A stretch of DNA of 64,000 nt, taken from Citrobacter enshiensis. Lineage in GTDB: Bacteria > Pseudomonadota > Gammaproteobacteria > Enterobacterales > Enterobacteriaceae. The notes under the pieces were generated by a model. It ran no database searches. It worked only from the letters and a program-made list of their open reading frames with translations, and was not told where the DNA came from. Within the stretch, counting starts at the first letter, position 1. Each line of letters starts with the position of its first letter. Made by a program: the position numbers and the translations under genes. The stretch is from NCBI RefSeq assembly GCF_029338175.1, contig NZ_CP119862.1, forward strand, positions 2,232,001-2,296,000, written 5' to 3'. Shown piece after piece: positions 49,446 through 58,335 of this stretch.

Positions 49446-50234
49446 TTATTTCAGTTCCAGCTCGTTCATTGCCGCGATGCTAAAACCGCCATCAACGTGA
49501 ACCACTTCACCAGAGATACCGGCAGACAGATCAGAACACAGGAATGCTGCGCTGTTGCCCACGTCTTCAATGGTCACGGTACGACGGATCGGAGTAACCG
49601 CTTCGCAATGCGCCAGCATTTTGCGGAAATCTTTGATGCCAGAGGCAGCCAGGGTACGGATTGGACCTGCAGAGATACCGTTGACGCGTACGCCTTCCGG
49701 ACCCATCGCATTCGCCATATAACGCACGTTAGCTTCCAGAGACGCTTTTGCCAGACCCATCACGTTGTAGTTCGGAATTGCGCGCTCTGCGCCCAGGTAG
49801 GAGAGCGTCAGCAGGGCAGAACCTGGGTTCAGCATGGAACGGCATGCTTTCGCCATCGCAACGAAGCTGTAGGAGCTGATGTCGTGAGCGATTTTAAAGC
49901 CTTCGCGGGTGACTGCATTCACGTAGTCGCCGTCCAGTTGGTCGCCAGGTGCAAAACCGATGGAGTGTACGAAACCATCGAATTTCGGCCAGACGTTACC
50001 CAGTTCAGCGAACATTGCGTCGATGCTGGCATCTTCAGCCACATCGCACGGCAATACGATGCTAGAATCCAGTTGAGCGGCAAATTCTTCCACACGGCCT
50101 TTCAGTTTGTCGTTCTGGTAGGTGAACGCCAGTTCAGCACCTTCGCGGCGCATAGCTTGCGCGATACCGTAGGCGATGGACAGTTTGCTGGCAACGCCAG
50201 TCACCAGAATGCGTTTACCGGAAAGAAAACCCAT
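49446..50234 (-). CDS. fabI: Enoyl-[acyl-carrier-protein] reductase (NADH)
   Basis: This 262-residue SDR enzyme reduces enoyl-ACP in each round of fatty acid elongation and is the triclosan/isoniazid-type target. Catalytic Tyr146, Tyr156 and Lys163 ('[19 protein letters not shown]') and Gly93 ('SIGFAP') are all present, so there is no sign of the known Gly93 triclosan-resistance change. ATG 50234 (MGFLSGKRI) is 15 codons inside the opening frame and gives the E. coli length. It is the last backbone gene before the fimbrial island. Confidence 0.98.
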   Translation of the reverse strand: MGFLSGKRILVTGVASKLSIAYGIAQAMRREGAELAFTYQNDKLKGRVEEFAAQLDSSIVLPCDVAEDASIDAMFAELGNVWPKFDGFVHSIGFAPGDQLDGDYVNAVTREGFKIAHDISSYSFVAMAKACRSMLNPGSALLTLSYLGAERAIPNYNVMGLAKASLEANVRYMANAMGPEGVRVNGISAGPIRTLAASGIKDFRKMLAHCEAVTPIRRTVTIEDVGNSAAFLCSDLSAGISGEVVHVDGGFSIAAMNELELK

Positions 50235-50457
50235 AGCTTTAATCCTTATGTCATTGCTTATTTTTGGCTTTATATTCATTCAGTTACAACGAACGAAGCC
50301 AGAATAATAGAGATAGCAGGCCGAAATTATAGCCCACTATACGCATGAATTGTCACGTGATTTTTACATAGCGCTGAAAGTGGCGAGCGCCAGTGAGTAG
50401 AAAACCAACACTTTTCTATTATACCAGCAGCCGCGGTCTGTACTGATCCAACCTCAT

Positions 50458-51084
50458 TCAATACTTTTGCGGCAAATGATGGATAGCTATCAACCGTCCG
50501 TTTTCGATGTTGATGTAACCACCCGTTTTGAGATCGGCGAGGATTTTCATGATGCTGCTGCGTGAAAGGTGGGTCCTGTTGCGAATAAAACGTTCGACGG
50601 AGATTTTACTGCGCATATCTTCAGGTTCATGCATCAATTGTACTAACTGGCTGCAAATCACTTCATAAGCGGTCGGTGCACTCAATTGCTTACTGTAAGA
50701 AAACAGTTTGCTGCTTACCACGATCATATGTTTGGCCAGCACTTCCCATAAACCCAACTCCTCAATGTGCTGATGCACCTCGTCTAAAGGGAGGGTCGCG
50801 ATTTTGCACGGCTCAGCAGTAGCAATGTAGACGTCGTGGAGGCCCAGACCGAGGATACTAAAAGGAAGGGCTCTCACAATCAGAAGATGGTCTGAGGAAC
50901 GATGCACATCCGCTGAGCCGCTGATAATAAACCGGCAAACCGGTTTATCGTCCTGACGTAAATCGAGCCGAATCCCTTTTCGGTATGACTGAGGCGTAGC
51001 AAAGGGCAATAACGCCTCAACGAGGGTTTTTGACCATGGGTAAGGCGCATTTAATGCCGGTGGGGTTATCGCTTTTTCATCCAT
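50458..51084 (-). CDS. IprA/YaiV-like winged-helix regulator (first of two)
   Basis: This 208-residue protein has an N-terminal cyclic-nucleotide-binding-like fold ('CRFIISGSADVHRSSDHLLIVRALPFSILGLG') without the cAMP-binding Arg motif, and a C-terminal winged helix ('VERFIRNRTHLSRSSIMKILADLKTGGYINIENGRLIAIHHLP'). This is the pattern of IprA/YaiV and of regulators next to fimbrial operons. It is paralogous to the next gene (same 'SRSxIMxxLxxLxxGxYIxIxNGxLxxIxxLPxK' end). Probably it controls the adjacent fimbrial genes, but this is inference from context. Confidence 0.82.
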   Translation of the reverse strand: MDEKAITPPALNAPYPWSKTLVEALLPFATPQSYRKGIRLDLRQDDKPVCRFIISGSADVHRSSDHLLIVRALPFSILGLGLHDVYIATAEPCKIATLPLDEVHQHIEELGLWEVLAKHMIVVSSKLFSYSKQLSAPTAYEVICSQLVQLMHEPEDMRSKISVERFIRNRTHLSRSSIMKILADLKTGGYINIENGRLIAIHHLPQKY

Positions 51085-51176
51085 AAAATTGTTTTACCGA
51101 AAAAAATGTCTCTTTGACAAGTATATACAAAGAGTTGCAAAGCGTTACAATAAAACTCACCAGATCATACTTAAAC

Positions 51177-51824
51177 TTAAAACTTTGTCGGCAAATAATT
51201 GATTGAAAGCAATTTTCCATTGCTTATTTCAATGTAATTCCCCCGGCGTAAGGTTGAAAGGACTGCCATAATCCCACTGCGTGACAGAAAACTGCGGGTT
51301 TGGATGTAATTGACCACCGATTCCGATTTTCTGACGGTCTCTGATTCAAGAGAAAGTTCAAACAGCAAATAGCGTATGGTGCCATAAGCTCCTGGCTGCG
51401 ACATCCGCGTACAATGGTTAAATATCCGGGATGAGACATACACCATTACGTGGGAAAGCGACTCCCATAGCGCGTGCTGCTGGATAATACCCATGGCCAG
51501 GTCAAGCGGAAGCCGGCTCAGGACCGCATCTTCTGATGTACATAATGTTAACCGACAAGGGTTGTCGCTCATCATGCTAAAACCAAAAATGAACGGTGCG
51601 GTTTCAGAATTTAACGAAAGCTCATCTTTTGTGCGGTTGATCACCACATGGCCTTGATGTAGCAAATAACAGTAATTTATCTCATCGGTTACAAATTGCA
51701 GCAATGTTCCCTTGCGCGTCAGTAGGGGCGTGGCCGGAGGTGCTAAAGCCGTGAACAATTGCTGCAAGGAACGTTCCGGCTTATTTTCATGCAAAAAAAT
51801 GTCAATGGTCGGTGAATCTGACAT
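51177..51824 (-). CDS. IprA/YaiV-like winged-helix regulator (second of two)
   Basis: This 215-residue paralogue of its neighbour has the same plan: beta-roll sensor domain ('YCYLLHQGHVVINRTKDELSLN') and winged helix ('SRSGIMAVLSTLRRGNYIEISNGKLLSINYLPTKF'). It diverges from the pilin gene across a 438-base AT-rich gap, the classic place for a local fimbrial regulator. Regulation of the pilin promoter and of itself is likely but unproven. The tandem paralogues are separated by 92 bases. Confidence 0.82.
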   Translation of the reverse strand: MSDSPTIDIFLHENKPERSLQQLFTALAPPATPLLTRKGTLLQFVTDEINYCYLLHQGHVVINRTKDELSLNSETAPFIFGFSMMSDNPCRLTLCTSEDAVLSRLPLDLAMGIIQQHALWESLSHVMVYVSSRIFNHCTRMSQPGAYGTIRYLLFELSLESETVRKSESVVNYIQTRSFLSRSGIMAVLSTLRRGNYIEISNGKLLSINYLPTKF

Positions 51825-52262
51825 GGTGAGGCTGAATCCTGGTAATGAAAATGAAATAGAATAACGTTGGAATTATGACGTATCCGCATCTGTAACTGGA
51901 TCCAGAATAAGTATCTAAAATTACACCGCAAATTTATTGCAGTTTGTAAGGAAATGGCGTGAGGGGGTGTGTAATTTTGGATTGCGGCCACGTTGCGTTT
52001 AATTGTTCCTATAAATATAATCTTCCTTGTCATTGAATAGCCAAGTTTTTGTGATAGACATTTTCACTCATGTTTTCTATTCAACCGTATAGGCGATATA
52101 GAGGTTAAATGAGATGATTATTAATTATTTATGGAAAGAATGGTTTGCGGCAGTGAATGTAACGCCATTATATTCCACCTTCTTTTTTATAATTAAATAA
52201 AGTTATCTCAGAAACAACTATGGACTTGCAGTCAGGGCATCATTCTATTTTTAGGAACGAAA
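51825..52262. promoter_or_regulatory. AT-rich divergent regulatory region of the fimbrial island
   Basis: This 438-base gap between the divergent regulator and pilin genes is strongly AT-rich with A/T tracts, suited to H-NS and local regulators. It must hold the fimbrial promoter. I see no invertible-element repeats of the fimS type flanking it and no gene. Confidence 0.5.
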
Positions 52263-52838
52263 ATGAAACTATCTGTGTTTTTTAAAGTGGGTCTTATTGC
52301 ATCCGCGTCTATGGGTATGGTGAATGCCGCCCATGCCGTAGGATCATCAAGCGGCACAATTAACTTTGAGGGGAAAATTACCGCATCTACCTGTGAGGCG
52401 ACAGTAAATGGCGTTTCAAATGACGGGACCGTAACATTGCCGCCGATTGCCATATCTGCGTTCACTGATGCTACCGCCGGGCGTACCCCTTTTACCATTG
52501 AGCTGGCGAATTGTGCGCTGACCGACCCCGATACGAAGGTTGGGACGTTTTTTGAACCTGATGGTATTCAGGTGGATTCCGAGACCGGGCATCTGAATAA
52601 CACCGCTACGACAGGTCCCGCGACCGGTGTCAGTCTGCAATTGGCAAATGGCACTGACGACTCTCCTATTCTTGTCGGCGATGCTGGGCAGACAGGTGTT
52701 GCGCAATATGTGACGCCTGACGCCACGAGTAAGACGGGAACCCTTTCTTACTTTGTTGAGTACTACAAAATATCAGGTGGCACCCTTGCTCCTGGCGCGG
52801 TACAAAGCAAAGTTGTCTACGACCTGATTTATAAATAA
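52263..52838 (+). CDS. Major fimbrial subunit (pilin)
   Basis: This 191-residue chaperone-usher pilin has a signal peptide ending in 'ANAAHAVGSS' (cleavage near residue 22-24). The mature protein starts with the donor strand 'GTINFEGKITASTCEA' and has two cysteines (ASTCE... and ANCALT) for the conserved disulfide. The C-terminus 'SKVVYDLIYK' carries the chaperone-recognition motif with a penultimate Tyr. It is the first gene of the pilin-chaperone-usher-adhesin operon. Confidence 0.93.
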   Translation: MKLSVFFKVGLIASASMGMVNAAHAVGSSSGTINFEGKITASTCEATVNGVSNDGTVTLPPIAISAFTDATAGRTPFTIELANCALTDPDTKVGTFFEPDGIQVDSETGHLNNTATTGPATGVSLQLANGTDDSPILVGDAGQTGVAQYVTPDATSKTGTLSYFVEYYKISGGTLAPGAVQSKVVYDLIYK

Positions 52839-52862
52839 TCGACCAAAGAGTGTTATGATAAA

Positions 52863-53609
52863 ATGTTAATTCCTATGATTTTTTCCAGACGTAACGTAAA
52901 GATTTTAATAGTAGCGCTATCAGGGATGACGGCATTAAGTTATAGCACTCTTTCTTGTGCTGGTGTTGTGTTAAGCGGAACCCGCGTTATTTATCCCGCA
53001 GAACAAAGTGAAGTCACCGTGAACATGAAAAACTCCGGTAAAGCACCCGTGCTGGCACAAAGCTGGATTGATGATGGCAATCAATCCGCAACGCCGGATA
53101 AAATCATCTCACCGTTTGTTTTAACGCCGCCCATTAATCGTGTCGATGCTGGAAAGGGGCAAACGTTAAGGATCAGTCTGGTTGATAGTAAGGGGATTCC
53201 GACGAATAAAGAATCCGTGTTTTATCTGAACGTACTGGAAATCCCTGCGAAATCAAAAAGTGCCGCTGAGAATAACCATCTTAGTATCGCATTCAGAACC
53301 CGGATAAAGCTTTTTTATCGTCCGCAAGGTTTAAGCGGCAGTGCAAGTGACGCGCCAGACTTATTGCAGTGGTCAATCAGTAATGGCGGTGTAAAAGCCA
53401 CAAACCCTACGCCTTATTATATTACTCTTGGGACGGTGACCTATACCCAAGGGGGAAGTAAACATGTTGAAGATGGAAAAATGATCGCACCTGGAAGCAA
53501 TGCTGACTTTCATTTTAAAAATATAAGTGCGATCAGTGATATCCACGCGATTACTTTTACGTCAATTAATGACTATGGCGCTGCGGTCAAACATAACCAG
53601 GGCAAATAG
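52863..53609 (+). CDS. Periplasmic fimbrial chaperone (PapD/FimC-like)
   Basis: This 248-residue protein has a signal peptide ('ILIVALSGMTALSYSTLSCAG') and two Ig domains. 'GVVLSGTRVIYPAEQSEVTV' supplies the Arg of the pilin-anchoring Arg-Lys pair. 'SVFYLNVLEIPAKS' is the G1-region signature, and 'RIKLFYRP' carries the Lys. It folds pilins by donor-strand complementation and hands them to the usher. ATG 52863 follows a weak ribosome site; ATG 52875 is an alternative. Confidence 0.93.
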   Translation: MLIPMIFSRRNVKILIVALSGMTALSYSTLSCAGVVLSGTRVIYPAEQSEVTVNMKNSGKAPVLAQSWIDDGNQSATPDKIISPFVLTPPINRVDAGKGQTLRISLVDSKGIPTNKESVFYLNVLEIPAKSKSAAENNHLSIAFRTRIKLFYRPQGLSGSASDAPDLLQWSISNGGVKATNPTPYYITLGTVTYTQGGSKHVEDGKMIAPGSNADFHFKNISAISDIHAITFTSINDYGAAVKHNQGK

Positions 53610-53638
53610 TCTTAAGCTCTGCCTCTGGTGGAAATATA

Positions 53639-56176
53639 ATGATTATCTTGTTCCCCATTATTTTATTTTTGGCATTAAATATTTTCATTGTGCAATGTTC
53701 GGTGGCCGCCACGGGGGATGTGCCGACTCCGCCGGCAGAGGGGCAAGTGGAGTTTGATTCTGACTTTGTGAAACAACCGGCGGGACAGTCCGTAGATTTA
53801 GCCCGTTTCTCCAACGGGGCTAACGTGCTGCCGGGGGTTTATAAAATCGCTGTGGCGTTGAATCAACAAACGCTGACAGTGACGGAAGTTGAGTTTAAAG
53901 CGGCAGATAACAAAAATGTCATCCCATGCATTCCGCTGAGTGTGTTCAATTTGATTAATTTCAAAAAAGAGCAAATTAACTTCACTCAGTGGGATTCACT
54001 GACTGAAAAAACAGAATGTATCAACCTTAAGACGATCATTCCTGAAGCGGAGCTGGATTTTGACAACCAGGCTCAGCAGTTAAACATCTCAATACCGCAA
54101 ATTTATATCAATAAGCAGCCTCGAGGGTCAGTGCCTGCCTCTATGTGGGATAGCGGTATTCCGGCGATGATGCTGAGCTACAACATGAACGCGTATCAAT
54201 CTAAAAATAATGGCTACGATTCAAAGTCGCTTTATACCTCCATTAACAGCGGGTTGAATATCGGCTCCTGGTATTTACGCCATAATGGTTCATATAACTG
54301 GGCTGATGCGACCGGGGGGCATTACAGCGTCCTGAATACTTACGTTCAGCACGATTTACCGCGCGTTTCCGGCCGTCTGGTAGTGGGGCAGACCAACACC
54401 AGCGGTCAGTTGTTCGATACTGTACCGTTAACCGGCGTTCAGGTCGCCAGCGACGAACGTATGCTGCCGGAATCACAGCGTGGTTATGCGCCGGAGATCC
54501 GCGGTGTGGCGAAAACCAATGCGAAAGTAACGGTGAAACAGAGCGGGCAGACTATTTATGAAACTACCGTTTCGCCTGGTGCTTTCGTCATCAACGACCT
54601 CTATCCCACGGGTTACGGCGGTAACCTGGATGTCACCATTGAGGAAGCCGATGGCTCTCAGAATAATTTTTCGATTCCTTATGCATCGGTGTCTCAGCTC
54701 TTGCGTCCTGGCAGTCAGCGTTACAGCCTGAGCTTAGGTAAGCTGCGTAGTGACAGTGTTTCAAGCGACCCGAAATTGCTTGAAGCGACATTTCAACGCG
54801 GTTTCTCTAACCTGATCACCGGCTATGCCGGTTTGCAGGCGAATAAAGATTACCAGGCAGTAAAAGTGGGGACCGCACTGGGGTTGCAAATTGGCGCGAT
54901 CGCTTTTGATGTCACCCAATCGAAGACGCATTTACCGTCGCCTGATGCACAGGATATCTCCGGCCAAAGCTATCAGGTCAGCTACAGCAAGCTGATTGAT
55001 GAAACCAACAGTAACATTACCCTGGCGGCATACCGCTTTTCGAGCAGCGGTTATATGGATTATATGACCGCCATGGAAAGCATTCAGGCGGTTAAAGATG
55101 GCGAAGACAGAAACAGCATCCAGCGCGAAAAAAACCGTTTTACGGTCACGATAAGCCAGGGACTGGCTGACGACTGGGGCCAACTCTATCTCAGTGGTTC
55201 TTTACAGGACTATTGGGGACAAGATAATTATGAGCGTCAGTATCAGTTTGGTTACTCGAATCACTATAAACAGCTGAGCTACAGCATCAACGTAAGCCGC
55301 AGCCAGGACGCCTGGGGCGAATCGCAGACCAGCTATTATTTGAATCTGTCATTCCCTCTGTGGGAAAGCCACAGCAGCAACTATGCGCCACAGATGAGTC
55401 TGAGCTACAACCAGGACTCTAATGGTCGTTCGGGTGAGCAGGCGATGATTTCAGGGAGCGCGGGAGAGGATAACCAATTGTCCTGGAACGCCAGCGGTAT
55501 GCATGACAGTGAGGCAGGGACGTCCGCGAGCTTTGGTGGCTCGTATCGGGGCAGTGTGGCACAGATGTCCGGCAGTTACAGCCAGGGGCCGGACTATCAC
55601 AGCACGTCTCTGAGCATGTCCGGGGCGATGGTTGCCCATTCCGGCGGTCTTACGCTCTCGCCATATAACAGCGACACCTTCACGCTGGTGGAAGCGAAAG
55701 GCGCGGAAGGGGCGACGGTGCCGTCATATCCGGGGATTAAGATCGATAGATTTGGTTATGCGTTGTTACCGGCTTCAAGTCCGTATCAGTTGAACGATGT
55801 GTCGATCGATCCGAAAGGCACGTCCCGCAATGTCGAGTTGGACAATACGTCGCAAAAAGTGGTCCCTCGTTATGGCGCTGTCGTGAAAGTGAAATTCAAT
55901 ACTGAGAAGGGCACGCCGATTTTAATTACCTCGTCTTACTCAGGTAACGCGCTGCCGTTTGGCGCCGAGGTGTATGACGAAAAAGACCATAGCGTCGGCA
56001 CGGTTGCGCAGGGGAGCACGATCTATGCCCGTGTCGCGGAGCCGAAAGGGACGTTGAAGGTGAAATGGGGTGAGGATGGCACATCACAATGTTCTGTTAG
56101 CTATATGCTTGCGCCCGGAATTGAAAACGACACTAAGCAAACGGCTATTCAGCGGTTTAGTAATGAGTGTCGTTAA
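53639..56176 (+). CDS. Fimbrial usher (FimD/PapC-like outer-membrane assembly pore)
   Basis: This 845-residue protein has a signal peptide (about residues 1-23), an N-terminal chaperone-binding domain ('VEFDSDFVKQPAG', 'GVYKIAVALNQQ'), a beta-barrel with plug domain ('RGYAPEIRGVAKTNAKVTVKQSGQTIYETTVSPGAFVINDLYPTGYGGNLDVTIEEADG' region) and C-terminal plug-like domains ending at 'CSVSYMLAPGIEN'. All expected domains and the C-terminal Cys pair are present, so it looks functional. Its last 120-180 bases are repeated in decayed form at 57536-57716. Confidence 0.95.
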   Translation: MIILFPIILFLALNIFIVQCSVAATGDVPTPPAEGQVEFDSDFVKQPAGQSVDLARFSNGANVLPGVYKIAVALNQQTLTVTEVEFKAADNKNVIPCIPLSVFNLINFKKEQINFTQWDSLTEKTECINLKTIIPEAELDFDNQAQQLNISIPQIYINKQPRGSVPASMWDSGIPAMMLSYNMNAYQSKNNGYDSKSLYTSINSGLNIGSWYLRHNGSYNWADATGGHYSVLNTYVQHDLPRVSGRLVVGQTNTSGQLFDTVPLTGVQVASDERMLPESQRGYAPEIRGVAKTNAKVTVKQSGQTIYETTVSPGAFVINDLYPTGYGGNLDVTIEEADGSQNNFSIPYASVSQLLRPGSQRYSLSLGKLRSDSVSSDPKLLEATFQRGFSNLITGYAGLQANKDYQAVKVGTALGLQIGAIAFDVTQSKTHLPSPDAQDISGQSYQVSYSKLIDETNSNITLAAYRFSSSGYMDYMTAMESIQAVKDGEDRNSIQREKNRFTVTISQGLADDWGQLYLSGSLQDYWGQDNYERQYQFGYSNHYKQLSYSINVSRSQDAWGESQTSYYLNLSFPLWESHSSNYAPQMSLSYNQDSNGRSGEQAMISGSAGEDNQLSWNASGMHDSEAGTSASFGGSYRGSVAQMSGSYSQGPDYHSTSLSMSGAMVAHSGGLTLSPYNSDTFTLVEAKGAEGATVPSYPGIKIDRFGYALLPASSPYQLNDVSIDPKGTSRNVELDNTSQKVVPRYGAVVKVKFNTEKGTPILITSSYSGNALPFGAEVYDEKDHSVGTVAQGSTIYARVAEPKGTLKVKWGEDGTSQCSVSYMLAPGIENDTKQTAIQRFSNECR

Positions 56177-56211
56177 CCGGAAATTCAACATTGGTTTGAT
56201 GTCAGGTTATT

Positions 56212-57234
56212 ATGAATAAGATTAATTACGCTTTTATACTTTTCTTCCTGCTCTACGGCGGGCCTGTTTCAGCATGTTATTATTACAAAGACTATAACCC
56301 TAAGGCTGCGACGACGTTAAATATTGACATGGGGCCTATTTCTATGGCGAGCGATGCCGTTGGTGGGGTGATCGCCACAAAAGAAGGCCCGATGACTGAT
56401 TTTGGCGGGGCTCCCGCTGGGTTTTCTTGCGGCACCGATGGCGCCTCTACACCTGCATCCGCCAATATGGGGATAAGTGGAGATGGAACCGGCACGGCTA
56501 ATGCCACTTATAACACCAATATTCCGGGTATTGGTGTGAGGATTTACTATTATACCCTCCAGCCGTATGGTTCTGAACCTTCGTCTCCGAAACAAATTGC
56601 GACTGTAATACCTGTAACTATTAAAACACCCTATTACACGATGTATCGAAATACAAATGCAGCATTAAAGATTGAGTTAGTGAAAACAGGAACTGTTGAT
56701 CAAGTGCAAGGAGGACGATTAACCTTTAGCAGAAAGAAATTAATGGGGGTCGACAATAATGCAGGTTATGATGGCGGTGCCTTGGATTTGGTTGATTTAA
56801 ATTTGACCGCGACTATTACCGCCAACACCTGCGATGTCGACGCAACATCACCTACACGAGTTGACCTGGAACCCGCGGATGCCAATACCTTACCGCGCAA
56901 AGGGGCGACAACCGGGGATACTCCGTTTGAAATTCGGCTAAAATGTACAGGTAAAACAGACGTCAATTTATTGCTTGATGGACAAGAAGATACCGATGTT
57001 ACCGGCCAGGGTGTGTTGGCTATTAAAAAAACGGCAGAATCAGCAAAAGGGATTGGTCTTCAGGTTCTGTATAATGATCTGCCTGTTGAGTTGGAAAAAG
57101 AATTCTCTACTGGCATGTCTGCAGAAGGCACCTTTACTATTCCTTTGACAGCGAGATATTACCGAACTACAGAAATACCGGTGAAGGCTGGTGATGTTTC
57201 CGCTACGGTGGTTTATAACCTGACCTACAAATAG
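56212..57234 (+). CDS. Fimbrial tip adhesin, first copy
   Basis: This 340-residue protein has a signal peptide (cleavage near 'GGPVSA'), an N-terminal putative receptor-binding domain (about residues 22-200) and a C-terminal pilin domain ('ITANTCDVDATSPTRVDLEPAD' to 'SATVVYNLTYK'). This two-domain layout is that of FimH-type tip adhesins. The pilin half is clearly related to that of the second adhesin downstream; the N-terminal half is much more different. It starts 36 bases after the usher stop. The receptor is unknown. Confidence 0.87.
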   Translation: MNKINYAFILFFLLYGGPVSACYYYKDYNPKAATTLNIDMGPISMASDAVGGVIATKEGPMTDFGGAPAGFSCGTDGASTPASANMGISGDGTGTANATYNTNIPGIGVRIYYYTLQPYGSEPSSPKQIATVIPVTIKTPYYTMYRNTNAALKIELVKTGTVDQVQGGRLTFSRKKLMGVDNNAGYDGGALDLVDLNLTATITANTCDVDATSPTRVDLEPADANTLPRKGATTGDTPFEIRLKCTGKTDVNLLLDGQEDTDVTGQGVLAIKKTAESAKGIGLQVLYNDLPVELEKEFSTGMSAEGTFTIPLTARYYRTTEIPVKAGDVSATVVYNLTYK

Positions 57235-57404
57235 TCCGTAGATTGCCACATCAATCGATTTTTACTTCATCCTGAAATGAGGTAAGACTCGGTAGCGCTT
57301 GTCTCTGCCGCTTCTGCTTCACGCCGTTGCCGTATCTATCGTTTTCGCACAATACTTTTCCGCATTACATCCTCTCCGAAGTCAGTATCAGAAGCAGTAT
57401 TTTT
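57235..57404 (+). other. Non-coding scar region after first adhesin
   Basis: This 170-base stretch between the first adhesin and the decayed usher remnant has no gene that I recognise. It is not a clear copy of the sequence that precedes the first adhesin. Confidence 0.4.
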
Positions 57405-57716
57405 AGGTGTAAAATTGGACCGCTATGGTTACTGGTCAGAACAAAAAACAATATAATATTTTTATAAAGCTCTCATGGAATGGCTATGGATCGAATATAA
57501 TTCAGTGGTGTTTCAAATATCATTGTGATATTTGGTCGGCATGGTTGCGCAGGCGAGCACTAACTATACTCTTGTCGCGAAGCCGAAAGGGTACTGAAAG
57601 TGAAATGGGGTGAGGATGGCGCATCACAATGTTCTGTTAGTTATATGCTTGCGCCCGGAATTGAAGACGATTCTCAGCAAACGGCTATTCAGCGGTTTAG
57701 TAATGAATGTCGTTAG
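57405..57716 (+). pseudogene. Decayed duplicate of the usher 3' end
   Basis: From 57536 to 57716 the sequence repeats the last 180 bases of the usher gene (55996-56176). Over the final roughly 118 bases I count about eight differences by eye, including the C-terminal 'CSVSYMLAPGIE' region and the stop. A lost base near 57592 and an in-frame TGA break the frame. Further upstream, 'LGVKLDRYGY' at about 57405-57440 resembles the usher's 'PGIKIDRFGY', with a deletion between the two parts. It has no start and no signal peptide, so it is a relic. Confidence 0.85.
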
Positions 57717-57758
57717 TCACAAATTATTAATTAAACGTTTCTCTTTTATTCACGGTTT

Positions 57759-58205
57759 GGTAATGCCTCCAATTAGTAGAACATGTATTTTTTAATAAAG
57801 GCCCCGATAACTTTTTCGTGGAGTTTGATGGAGCGTGAGAAACAGATTGTTTTACGGGTGAGGCATTTTATTCGGGTGCGTAGCGTCAGATTGTTTCGTT
57901 CAATGCGCTGAGTGAAGATTTTACCGGTCAGATGCTTATCTTTCAGCACTCTTGCGGTATCCCGAATGCCAGCGCCATTGAAAGCCATTTCGGTAATGTG
58001 CTCGTTTTCTGGCTTCATAAGTATAGGTGAGCAGAAATACTCGATGGCACTCACGGCATCGAAACCGGTCACGACCTTTAGGGTTCTGTCCATGACGGTA
58101 AACCAGCGCTGACTGACAACGGGGACAATGAACGGTGATGGTTGCCACAGAAGCACTTTAAAAAACCGTATTATTCATGACAATTCAACTAATTGGAAGC
58201 GTTAC
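57759..58205 (-). mobile_element. Deleted IS1-family insertion sequence
   Basis: Inverted repeats 57760-57781 and 58184-58205 match at 19 of 22 positions (GTAATGCCTCCAATTAG and relatives). Flanking 9-mers TCACGGTTT and TCAAGTTTT agree at 7 of 9, the expected IS1 target duplication size. The element is about 447 bp rather than about 770. InsA start and InsB end remain; the catalytic middle is gone. It cannot transpose by itself. Confidence 0.87.
57773..58148 (-). pseudogene. IS1-family insA/insB transposase remnant
   Basis: Reading leftwards from 58148, 'MATITVHCPRCQSALVYRHG' begins an InsA-like zinc-finger protein with CPRC and 'CREC' pairs. After about residue 50 the frame shifts ('ITEMAFNGAGIRDTARVLK' continues in another frame). 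It then jumps directly to the InsB C-terminus ('TGKIFTQRIERNNLTLRTRIK', 'FSRSIKLHEKVIGAFIKK'). The DDE catalytic core is therefore missing. Confidence 0.88.
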
Positions 58206-58335
58206 TCAAGTTTTGTCTATTTTTACACCCGTCATAAATATGCGCATAGCATAATAGATATTATAATCCCCCCAGTTCAAACCGTGACAGATTCAAACAC
58301 TTACCCCCTACTAACAATATCTTAATAGCGAGATT

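Noticed and set aside
52050-52071. CRP-like site TTGTGATAGACATTTTCACT upstream of the pilin gene
   Set aside because: The two half-sites are too far apart for a TGTGA-N6-TCACA site.
51825-52262. Phase-variable invertible promoter of the fimS type
   Set aside because: I found no pair of inverted repeats bracketing the gap and no fimB/fimE-type recombinase gene nearby.
57425-57795. Two open frames of about 60 codons (57425-57613 and 57610-57795)
   Set aside because: They cover the decayed usher 3' end in the wrong or broken frame and lack signal peptides; they are relic sequence, not genes.
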